A stretch of DNA of 60,847 bases from Promicromonospora soli (GTDB taxonomy: Bacteria > Actinomycetota > Actinomycetes > Actinomycetales > Cellulomonadaceae). The position numbers and the translations under genes are program-made. Positions within the stretch are counted from its first letter, which is position 1. Each line of letters begins with the position of its first letter. The DNA lies in contig NZ_BNAS01000002.1 of the NCBI RefSeq assembly GCF_014653785.1, positions 347,926-408,772 of the forward strand, read 5' to 3'. The notes under the pieces are model-generated. The model ran no database searches and was not told where the DNA came from. It saw only the letters and a list, made by a program, of their open reading frames with translations. This document shows, one piece after another, positions 15,519 through 23,478 of the stretch.

Positions 15519-18500
15519 TTACCCCACGAGCTTCCAGGGGCTGCGCTTACCTACGCCCGGGATCTGGAGGATCGTCGGGCGGGTCGCCTCGTAGATCGCA
15601 CCCTTGTAGGACACGGTGTCGCCCCACCAGTAGAGCTTCCACGGCTGCCACGCCGGAGCCTCCGGCTCCGCCGCCTCGACGGTCAGCGCCAGCCGGGCAG
15701 TGGTGCCCGACGGCGACGCCGTCACCAGGAGCTGGTACGCGCCCGGCGCCGTGCCGGCCGGGATGGTGACCGAGGACGACGTCGCGCCGTCGGCCACCGT
15801 GGCAGTGCCCAGCGAGACGCCCTCCGCGGCCTCGCCGCCGGACGGGACCAGGAACGTCTCCACGGCGGTGTTCTGCGGCGAGCCGAGCGAGGTCAGGTCC
15901 AGGCCCGACAGGCTCACATCGGTCGAGGCGCCCGCCTCGACCGTGCCCGGCAGGCTCGCGGCGACCGTGCGGGTGCGGGCGAAGCTCGGCGTGACCGGCG
16001 AGGACTCCTTCAGGTACGAGATCCACGCCTCGCGGTCCACCAGGCCCGAGTCGCGGCCGTTCGTGCCCTGAGTGAAGACCCGGAAGTTGTCACCACCCGA
16101 GATCAGGAACGAGAACGTCGCGACCCGGTACTCCGCGGCGGGGTCCACCGGCACACCGTTGATCGTGATCGACGAGACGTTGTCGCCAGGCGTCGCGTTC
16201 GGGTCGGCCGTGGACACCGTGTAGGACACGTTGTCCGACAGGCCCAGCGCCAGGTACGGGCGCGACGGACGGTTGCCGTTCGCATCCGTCTGCCACTGCT
16301 GCTCGAGCAGGGTGTCGAGCTGTGCGCCCGTGAGCGTGGTTGTCCACAGGTTGTTGACGAACGGCAGCACGGCGTTGGCCTCGGCGTAGGTGATCACACC
16401 GTCCTCGCCACCGGAAGCACCAGCAAAGTACAGCTCGTTGCGCAGGCCACCCGGGTTCACGACGCCGATGTCGGCGCCGCCCCGCTCCTCGGCGGCGAGC
16501 GAGTCACGCAGCGAGTTCGCCACGAGGTTGCCGAGCGCCGACTCCGACGCACGGTTGTCACGGTTGCCGCCGGTGTAGACGCCGTTCGTGTAGGTACCGC
16601 CCGAGAATGCGGTGGTGATGTCGGCGGTCACCTTGCCGATCGGCTCGGCGCCGATCTCCTGGGCCTCGGCCAGCGCGGCGTCCACGATCGTGTCCACCTC
16701 GGCGACCACCGGGTAAGTCGCGATCAGCTCGGCGGCCGGGGTGGCGGTACGTGCCACGTTCTCGACGGTGTAGTCGGTGACCTCGAAGGTCTCCGTGTCC
16801 ACCGTGAGGGAGACGTGGCCCAGGAACTCGCCGTAGTTGCCGGTCTGGATGATCGGACGGGTCTCCCCCTCCGCACCCGGGACCGGGGCGTCCCACGCGT
16901 ACTGCTTGTGGGTGTGACCAGTGAAGATGGCCTTGATCCGCGGGTCGGTGTCCTGCACCAGCGCGGCGAACGGACCGCCGGCGGCGATCTCCTCCTCCAG
17001 CGTGGCGCCGTCGGGCGTGCCCCCGCTGGCGCCGTCGTGCGCGAGCGCGACGACCAGGTCGGCCTCACCGTTCGCGGCGTCGCCGTCGAGCAGCTCGTCC
17101 GTGACCCGGTTCAGCGCCTCGACGGGGTCGCCGAACTCGAGGCCCTCGATGCCGGCCGGCGTGACCAGCGTGGGCGTCTCCTGCGTGACGACGCCGACGA
17201 AACCGACGTCGACCCCGTTGACCGGCACCACCTCGTACTCGGGCAGCGCGGGCTCGCCCGTGGCCGCGTCGTAGACGTTGGCACCCAGGTGGTCCCAGTC
17301 GGCGTTCTCCGTGACGCGGCCGGTGAGGTCCGCCATGCCCTGGTCGAACTCGTGGTTGCCGACCGCCGAGGTCTTCAGGCCCAGCGCGTTCAGCACGTCG
17401 AGGGTGGGCTGGTCCTGCTGCAGCGCGGACGCGAACAGCGAGGCGCCGATGTTGTCGCCCGCCGAGACGAACGCGGTGCCCTCGGGGTTCTGCGCCCGCA
17501 GCTGCTCGACGGTGCCCGCGAAGTTGACGGTGTTCCCGTCGATGCGGCCGTGGAAGTCGTTGATGGCCACGAGGTCCAGGTCGACGGAACCGGGGGTCGC
17601 GCCCGCGAGGTCCAGGCCGACCAGGACCGGGTCGTGGTCGGACGACCGGAACGGCGTCTCGTCGTAGAGGATCGACGCGTTGTAGTTGTACCGGCTGTAC
17701 TCGTTCGCCACCGGCTCGTACGCGTTGATGTTCCAGATGTCCGTGCCGGTCACGAGCCCAGCCGCCGCCGGGGAGGCCAGCACGTGGTCGAGCGAGCCGA
17801 CCATGCCGTCGAAGTTGTACGAGTACTCGCCGGTCGTGGGGCCGAGGTCGACGTAGCCGGCGTCGGTGAGGACCTTGATCGGGTCCTCTTGCTCGTAGGC
17901 ATTGAAGTCGCCCACCAGCAGGACCTTGTCGGTCTGGGCCACACTGGCCTGGGCCTCGGCGAAGGCCGCGAGAGCGGTCGCCTGCCGTGTGCGGGACTCG
18001 TTCGAGGCCCCCTGGCCGTCACCCTTGTCCGGGTCGCCGGGCCATGGGCCGGCCGAGCCCTTCGACTTGAAGTGGTTGGCGATCACCACGACGTCGTCGT
18101 CGGCGTCGGCGGTGCCGCCCGCGGGCTGGAAAGTCTGCGCCAGCGGCTGACGGGCATTCTGGAACGCCTCGTCACCGACCAGGATCGTCGACTCACCGAC
18201 CGGCTCCGCGGTGGCGGTCCGGTAGATGAAGGCGTTGCGGATGACGTCCTCGGCGTCGGGCACCTCGGCCGGGGAGGCCGCGTAGGCCCACGTGCCGGCA
18301 CCCTCCGCGGCGTTCAGCGCGTCCACCAGGTTGGCCAGGGCCTGGTCCCGTGGCCCGCCCAGCGCCGAGGTGTTCTCGATCTCGAGCAGTGCGACGACGT
18401 CCGCGCCGAGCGCGGAGATCGCCGCGACGATCTTGGCCTGCTGGCGCTGCAGGTCCTCCTCCTCGGCCGCGCCGCGAGCGTCGCAGCCGCCTGAGACGGT

Positions 18501-19541
18501 CACCGGGTCGCCCGCGCGGTCAGTGAAGTAGGTGCAGCCCGTGAGCTCGTCACCCGTGGTGCTGAAGTAGTTGAGCACGTTGAACGTCGCGACCTGCAGG
18601 TCGCCGCCGACGTCGGCGGGCGCGTCCTCGCGCGTGTTCTCGAACGTGGCCGGCTGGACCGTCGACGCGACGTCGGGCGTCAGCTGCTTCAGCGGCTGGA
18701 AGCCCCATGCGCCGAAGCGGTAGTCGAGGACCACCGGGGTGGTGAACGTGACCCCGGCGCCCACCCGCAGCGGTGCGCCGCCGGTCAGGTAGGGCAGCGG
18801 CTTCGACTTGTTCGCCGTCGAGTTGTAGTTCAGCGTCGACCCGTCGTCGAGCAGCACCGCGCGTGCGGCGTTGTCCGCGATCTGCGCGTCGTACTCCGCC
18901 GACAGCGGGCGGCCCACGGTCGTGGGCTGCACCAGCGGGCTGTCGCCCGCGGCCAGTCCGACCGTGCCGTAGTAGTTGGTGTCGTAGTTGTCCGTCACCG
19001 TGAACTCGCCCTGCGGCGCGAGGAGCATGCCCTCGAGCGCCTCGCGGCCGGCGGCGCCCGCAGGCCACGCCGTCGGCGTCGGCTGCACGGTGGCGGCCGT
19101 GTCGAGGACGGTCCAGCCGCCCGAAGCGGGCGTCAGCTCCGTCAGGCCGTTGTACTCGGACACGACGCCGGTGACCTCGACGTGGTCGCCGACGGCCACG
19201 CCGGCGGCCGCGGCCGTCGAGAAGACGAAGACTGCGTCCGACGCGCCGGGCGTGGCGTCGGTGTCGCCGCCCGTTCCGGCGGTCTGCAGATAGAAGCCGT
19301 TGAAACCGCCGGTCGGGTAGGCGGCGGTGACGACGCCCTGCGTGGTGACGGTGCTGCCCACCAGCGGGCTGGCGTCACCGGTGCCCTGGATGTCGGCGAT
19401 CGGCGTGACGTCCAGCGCCATTGCAGGCGCCATGCCGGCGAGTGTGGTCGGGACCGCGAGGGTCGCGGTCAGCGCTGCGGCGACGGCGGTGCGGGCCGTC
19501 CTCGCAGACAGTGGTGAGGATCGGAGCGTGCTGGGTGCCAC
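15519..19541 (-). CDS. Secreted ExeM/NucH-type nuclease fused to 5'-nucleotidase and CBM
   Basis: A multidomain secreted protein of about 1340 residues. In order: Sec signal (AVAAALTATLAVPTTLAGMAPAMA); an OB-like/LTD region; an endonuclease/exonuclease/phosphatase domain (VATFNVLNYF, LLEIENTS, VGDFNAYE, SSDHDPVLVGLDL); a metallophosphoesterase of 5'-nucleotidase type (AINDFHGRIDGN, GNHEFDQG, GHTHKQYAW); the 5'-nucleotidase C-terminal domain; and a final CBM5/12-like module (AWQPWKLYWWGDTVSYKG). It should degrade extracellular DNA to nucleosides and phosphate. GTG at 19541 is preferred because GAAGGAG lies correctly upstream; ATG at 19583 is the alternative. Confidence 0.9.
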   Translation of the reverse strand: MAPSTLRSSPLSARTARTAVAAALTATLAVPTTLAGMAPAMALDVTPIADIQGTGDASPLVGSTVTTQGVVTAAYPTGGFNGFYLQTAGTGGDTDATPGASDAVFVFSTAAAAGVAVGDHVEVTGVVSEYNGLTELTPASGGWTVLDTAATVQPTPTAWPAGAAGREALEGMLLAPQGEFTVTDNYDTNYYGTVGLAAGDSPLVQPTTVGRPLSAEYDAQIADNAARAVLLDDGSTLNYNSTANKSKPLPYLTGGAPLRVGAGVTFTTPVVLDYRFGAWGFQPLKQLTPDVASTVQPATFENTREDAPADVGGDLQVATFNVLNYFSTTGDELTGCTYFTDRAGDPVTVSGGCDARGAAEEEDLQRQQAKIVAAISALGADVVALLEIENTSALGGPRDQALANLVDALNAAEGAGTWAYAASPAEVPDAEDVIRNAFIYRTATAEPVGESTILVGDEAFQNARQPLAQTFQPAGGTADADDDVVVIANHFKSKGSAGPWPGDPDKGDGQGASNESRTRQATALAAFAEAQASVAQTDKVLLVGDFNAYEQEDPIKVLTDAGYVDLGPTTGEYSYNFDGMVGSLDHVLASPAAAGLVTGTDIWNINAYEPVANEYSRYNYNASILYDETPFRSSDHDPVLVGLDLAGATPGSVDLDLVAINDFHGRIDGNTVNFAGTVEQLRAQNPEGTAFVSAGDNIGASLFASALQQDQPTLDVLNALGLKTSAVGNHEFDQGMADLTGRVTENADWDHLGANVYDAATGEPALPEYEVVPVNGVDVGFVGVVTQETPTLVTPAGIEGLEFGDPVEALNRVTDELLDGDAANGEADLVVALAHDGASGGTPDGATLEEEIAAGGPFAALVQDTDPRIKAIFTGHTHKQYAWDAPVPGAEGETRPIIQTGNYGEFLGHVSLTVDTETFEVTDYTVENVARTATPAAELIATYPVVAEVDTIVDAALAEAQEIGAEPIGKVTADITTAFSGGTYTNGVYTGGNRDNRASESALGNLVANSLRDSLAAEERGGADIGVVNPGGLRNELYFAGASGGEDGVITYAEANAVLPFVNNLWTTTLTGAQLDTLLEQQWQTDANGNRPSRPYLALGLSDNVSYTVSTADPNATPGDNVSSITINGVPVDPAAEYRVATFSFLISGGDNFRVFTQGTNGRDSGLVDREAWISYLKESSPVTPSFARTRTVAASLPGTVEAGASTDVSLSGLDLTSLGSPQNTAVETFLVPSGGEAAEGVSLGTATVADGATSSSVTIPAGTAPGAYQLLVTASPSGTTARLALTVEAAEPEAPAWQPWKLYWWGDTVSYKGAIYEATRPTILQIPGVGKRSPWKLVG

Positions 19542-19769
19542 GCTGACTCCTTCTGCAGTTGAAGAGGGGGGTGCTCGGTTCATGCCACGAGCGCACCCAA
19601 CCAACCACGGCACGATGAATGCACGGTTACAAACGGGGACCAAGCGGAAAAACTCCGCGAGGTCCCCGAGTCAACGCACTGATCGTTGTGCTCGCCGCGG
19701 CTCGTCGAGGAGCGCGCGCGGCCGAGATTAGCGCGAGCCACCGACACGAGCCGCCAGACACGCTGGCCG

Positions 19770-20129
19770 TTACTGACTCAACGGCAGCAGGTGGGAGATG
19801 TCCGAGCGTTCGCCCGAGGCGTGCACCCGCCCGTCCGCGACGGCGTCCGCCCAAGTGACGGTGCCCGTGGCCAGACCCAGCCAGGTGTCGGGGTCGGTCT
19901 CGACCACGTTCGGAGGCGTCCCGCGCGTGTGCCGCGGCCCGGCCACGGCCTGCACCGCACCTGCCGGCGGCACTCGCACCTCCACGGAGTTGCCAGGGGC
20001 GACGTCGGCCAGCTCCTCCAGCGTGAACCGCACGGCGGTGGTCACGTCGCGGCGCTCCGCCTCCCCCTGCGCCCAGGCAGCGACGGCGGTGCGCCCTGCG
20101 GCCGGATCCGTCCGGCGCCGCGGGGGCAC
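19770..20129 (-). CDS. SCP_3-type sterol-carrier family protein
   Basis: A 119-residue protein matching the actinobacterial sterol carrier protein-like family (SCP_3): MPPRRRTDPAAGRTAVAAW, RFTLEELADVAPGNSVEVRVP and DPDTWLGLATG. The fold makes a lipid-binding cavity, but no ligand is known for bacterial members. The GTG start overlaps the stop of a 30-codon frame (TAGTG), which may couple translation. It follows the RNB ribonuclease gene on the same strand. Confidence 0.82.
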   Translation of the reverse strand: MPPRRRTDPAAGRTAVAAWAQGEAERRDVTTAVRFTLEELADVAPGNSVEVRVPPAGAVQAVAGPRHTRGTPPNVVETDPDTWLGLATGTVTWADAVADGRVHASGERSDISHLLPLSQ

Positions 20130-20222
20130 TACCGCACCGCCAGGGAGTCGCCGAACCGCGTCCAGCCGGACCGCTCGAGGCTGGTGAAGTCGGTGGCGGC
20201 ACCGGGCACAGCGTTGGTCATG
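20130..20222 (-). CDS. Possible 30-residue leader or small ORF
   Basis: ATG at 20222 opens a 30-codon frame (MTNAVPGAATDFTSLERSGW...) that ends TAG, with the GTG of the SCP-like gene overlapping at TAGTG. It begins 24 bases after the ribonuclease stop. No strong ribosome binding site is seen. The exact overlap suggests it is translated and couples to the next gene, or that it is the displaced N-terminus of that protein. Weak evidence. Confidence 0.3.
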
Positions 20223-20246
20223 GCGTCAGTATCGCGGACCGCGGCG

Positions 20247-22361
20247 TCAGTACCGGTACGCGCGCGACGCCGGGCCCTCCACCGCCAGCATGTCCGCGGG
20301 CGCGACCACCGGCAGCTCGAGCGACGACACGGCCGGGTACCTGGGGACCTGTACGACGTCAGGAAGCGCTCCCGCCTCGACCGCGGGCACGGGCTGCGAC
20401 TGCGACCCCGTGCCCGGCGCAGGCCGCGGCCAGGGTTCGGACAGTGGTATCTCGTCCTTGACCTGGGGACGCACGGGCCGGCTCACCGGCAGATTGCTCG
20501 CGCCGTGCGCGGGGCGCGTCAGGTCGCCCAGCGCCGCCTCGGCACCCGGCCGCCGTTGCGGCCCTGGAAGCGGGCTCGGCTGCGGCTGCGGCTGGGGTCC
20601 GGGCTGGGGCTGGGGGGTAGGCCGGGGTCTGGGAGTCGGGCGCGGCCCCGGGCTCGGGCTCGGCTGCGGCTGGGGTGCGGGCTCCGGCGGCTCGGCCGAC
20701 TCGGGACCGGGCGCCTGCCTGGGCAGCACGACCGTCCCGTGCGCGTGGGCCACCCCATCTGCCGGGACGGCGAATGGCCCGGGCGCCGCGGCGCCCGCTC
20801 CGGCGTCCGCTGTCGAGCGATGTGCCGCCGACGAGCGCGGTCCCGCGAGCTCGGGAGTGTCGGGCCGGCCGGCCGCCGGGTCGACCGTATGGCCCCCGAG
20901 CAGCTTGAACATGACCCGGCGCTCGGACACGTCGGCCTCGGTGAGCTTGACCCGCACCTCGTCGCCCAGCGGAAGCCGGGGACCCACCACACGCGCCCGT
21001 ACCGCGGGCTCGCGCAGCACGATCTGGCCGCGCTGCACCTCCTTGGCCGGCTCGTCGACGTCGACCACCACGCCGTCGAACTCCTCGCCCAGGCTGTCGG
21101 CGAGCAGCGACGCCTCGACGATGTCGACGCACTCGCGCTGGAACGACGAGGCACGCCGGCCCGTCTCGACCATCACGGCGGGCAGGGCGAGCATGGCCTG
21201 CAGCACCCAGGCAGGCACGGCGGTGCCCGCCTGGATCGCGAGGCAGATCTCGGTCGCGTAGCGGTCCGCCAGGCGACGCAGCGGTGCGGTGACGTGCGCG
21301 TAGTCGGCGGCGATGGCGGCGTGCCGCGTGTTCTCAGGCTGCGGCACGACGACGCCGTCGGGCCCCGGCATGCCGAACGCGACGTACCCGGCGCCGCGGA
21401 ACAGCGTCGTCGCCTCGTTGAGGAACGCCGCGTGCTCCGGGATGCGTGACTCGAGGGTTGGGACCAGGCGCGCGTACGGAAGGTCGTCGGGCCATTCGAT
21501 CCGGAGCGCGCGGGCCGTACGGCGCAGGCGCGCCAGGTCGCGCGGGTCCGCCTCAGGGAGGGTGCGCAGGATGCCCACGCCTCCCTGACGCATGATGGTG
21601 GCGGCCACGATGCCCGTGAGCAGCGAGATCTGGGCGTTCCACCCCTCCACCGGCAGGTTGCGGCGGAACGACAGCGCGAACGTGCCGTCCTCGCGCTGCT
21701 CCACCTCCTGCTCAGGCACCTCCAGCGAAACCCCGCCGCGCTCTGCCTCCAGAGACTGGCGCAGCCTTCCGACGTCGGCCAGCAGCTGCAGCGACTCGCT
21801 CGCCGTGCCGGCGTCGAGGCCGGACTGCGCCTCGGCGTAGGTGAGCCGCTCACGGCTGTGCACGAGCGCACGCTCCACCGCGGCGTCGGTGATGACGCCG
21901 CGCGCGTCCAGGGTGACCGTCCACAGCACGGCCGGGCGGTCCTCCTCGGGCAGGAGGCTCGCCGCGCCCTCGGACAGGGCCTTCGGGTGGAGCGGGGTAG
22001 GCGCGTCCGGCCCGTAGACGGTCATGCCGCGCCGGCGCACCTCCTCGTCGAGGGCGCCGCCCGGTGTGACAAAGGCGCCGAGGTCCGCGATGGCGTAGTG
22101 CACCACGTACCCCTCGCCCGACGGTTCCACGTGAACCGCCTGGTCCAGATCCTTGGAACCGGGCGGGTCGATGGTGACGAACTCGATGTCGCGGCGGTCG
22201 GTCCGACCTGCGGAGACGTCCTTCTCGGCGGCTGCTCGGGCCTCCTCGAGCACGTCCTGCGGGAACATCGCGGGCAGGCCGACCTCGGCGCGGAGTGCTG
22301 CGAGCGCACCGCTCACGTCGTCGGGGGCAGCGGGCGCGAGGCGCATCTGACGGGTTGGCAC
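20247..22361 (-). CDS. RNB-domain exoribonuclease (RNase II/R family) with Pro-rich tail
   Basis: A 704-residue protein. Residues about 55-380 carry the RNB catalytic domain, with acidic motif IDPPGSKDLDQAVHVE supplying Mg ligands and HYAIADLGAFV following. Substrate-contact segment HAAIAADYAHVTAPLRRLADRY lies near residue 350. A poorly defined beta domain follows to about 490. The last ~200 residues are extraordinary: low-complexity Pro/Gln/Ser/Arg sequence (PQPQPSPSPGPRPTPRPRP and more), probably disordered. It degrades RNA 3' to 5'. No cold-shock domains are evident at the N-terminus. Confidence 0.9.
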   Translation of the reverse strand: MPTRQMRLAPAAPDDVSGALAALRAEVGLPAMFPQDVLEEARAAAEKDVSAGRTDRRDIEFVTIDPPGSKDLDQAVHVEPSGEGYVVHYAIADLGAFVTPGGALDEEVRRRGMTVYGPDAPTPLHPKALSEGAASLLPEEDRPAVLWTVTLDARGVITDAAVERALVHSRERLTYAEAQSGLDAGTASESLQLLADVGRLRQSLEAERGGVSLEVPEQEVEQREDGTFALSFRRNLPVEGWNAQISLLTGIVAATIMRQGGVGILRTLPEADPRDLARLRRTARALRIEWPDDLPYARLVPTLESRIPEHAAFLNEATTLFRGAGYVAFGMPGPDGVVVPQPENTRHAAIAADYAHVTAPLRRLADRYATEICLAIQAGTAVPAWVLQAMLALPAVMVETGRRASSFQRECVDIVEASLLADSLGEEFDGVVVDVDEPAKEVQRGQIVLREPAVRARVVGPRLPLGDEVRVKLTEADVSERRVMFKLLGGHTVDPAAGRPDTPELAGPRSSAAHRSTADAGAGAAAPGPFAVPADGVAHAHGTVVLPRQAPGPESAEPPEPAPQPQPSPSPGPRPTPRPRPTPQPQPGPQPQPQPSPLPGPQRRPGAEAALGDLTRPAHGASNLPVSRPVRPQVKDEIPLSEPWPRPAPGTGSQSQPVPAVEAGALPDVVQVPRYPAVSSLELPVVAPADMLAVEGPASRAYRY

Positions 22362-22409
22362 AACTGCGAAGATAAGCCGGTTTCGCGCTCCCCGCGCGGC
22401 GTCGCTGTG

Positions 22410-23372
22410 CTATTCGACGACGACGGTGGCCACCAGCGCCCGATGGTCCGTGCCGGGAACCTGCATGGAGACGACGTCGGAGACCGGCATGTCGTTCTCC
22501 ACCACCACGTGGTCCAGCGCGAAGAGCGCCGGCACCGGGCTGCCCTCCGGCCAGGTCACGGCAGGTCCCGCGCCCCATTCCCGGGTGGCGTCGGAGAACC
22601 GCGAGCCGAGCAGATCGCGGAAGCTCGCGTGGTCGTAGGTGGCGTTGAAGTCGCCGGCCATGATCTGGGGCGTCTCGTCCGAGTGGACCTGCTCCGTGAG
22701 CTCGACGAGATCGGTGCGCCACGTGGCGATCTCGGTCGGCATCGGCGGGTGCGGATGCACCACGGTGACGCGGACGGAGGTGCCGCCCACGGCGACGAGG
22801 GCGGACGGCATCGCGAAGCTCGTGCCGCTCAGCTGGTCCTCCTCGGTCAACGGCGTGGACGACCAGAGCCCGCTGCCCGCCGGGCTGTCCTCGGCGGGGA
22901 CGGTGAAGCTGTGCCCCAGCAGGTCGCCGAGGCCGGCATCGGCGAGCGCCTCCTCGAAGGCGGGGGTCAGCTCCTGGACCGCGAGCACCTCGACATGCTG
23001 CGACTCCACCAGGTCGACCACGATCTCGGCGTCGGCCTGCCCGTACAGGGCGTTGACCGTCATGACCCGCAGCGTGCCGGCGTCGGCCGGGTCGGCCGCC
23101 GTGGACGTCTCCGGCGGCACGAAGAAGGGCGCCGTCCAGTACACGAAGCCCGCCAGCGCGGCCGCGAGCAGCAGCGTCAGCACCCAGCGCCGTGAGAACA
23201 GCGCGACGATCAGCAGCGGCAGCGTCGCGAGCGTGGCCCACGGCGTGAACGCCACGAGCTGCGGCAGGGAGAGCAGGTTGTCGAACGGGAGCGCCCTGGC
23301 CAGCCCCACGAGGAGCAGGGGGATCGCGATGATCCAGAGCACGAACGAGATGAAGCCATGGACAAATCGCAC
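22410..23372 (-). CDS. Membrane-anchored endonuclease/exonuclease/phosphatase family protein
   Basis: A 320-residue protein. The first ~90 residues contain three hydrophobic helices (FISFVLWIIAIPLLLVGLA, WATLATLPLLIVALF, LTLLLAAALAGFVYW). An EEP-fold catalytic domain facing outward follows: LRVMTVNALYG, LAVQELTPAF, MAGDFNATYDH and the final TDHRALVATVV, which supply the metal and His residues. This is the architecture of the actinobacterial membrane EEP proteins of unknown substrate. GTG start. It follows purL on the same strand, with a 44-bp palindrome between. Confidence 0.85.
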   Translation of the reverse strand: MRFVHGFISFVLWIIAIPLLLVGLARALPFDNLLSLPQLVAFTPWATLATLPLLIVALFSRRWVLTLLLAAALAGFVYWTAPFFVPPETSTAADPADAGTLRVMTVNALYGQADAEIVVDLVESQHVEVLAVQELTPAFEEALADAGLGDLLGHSFTVPAEDSPAGSGLWSSTPLTEEDQLSGTSFAMPSALVAVGGTSVRVTVVHPHPPMPTEIATWRTDLVELTEQVHSDETPQIMAGDFNATYDHASFRDLLGSRFSDATREWGAGPAVTWPEGSPVPALFALDHVVVENDMPVSDVVSMQVPGTDHRALVATVVVE

Positions 23373-23414
23373 CCCCGGACCCTACCGGCAAACACCGGAG
23401 TAGAGCGCCTGCCC

Positions 23415-23458
23415 GGTCTCGACAGGCTCGACCACCGGTGGTCGAGCCTGTCGAGACC
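23415..23458. repeat. Perfect 44-bp palindrome
   Basis: Two 22-base arms abut without a spacer. The left arm begins GGTCTCGACAGGCTCGACC and the centre is CCACC-GGTGG. It lies just downstream of purL and upstream of the EEP gene. A half-copy occurs inside the tandem GNAT gene (51282-51300) and a degenerate half-copy upstream of the thiolase (34013-34033). It resembles dispersed palindromes I recall from high-GC Micrococcales genomes. Confidence 0.9.
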
Positions 23459-23478
23459 CGTGCGCTCGGGTCAGAGGG

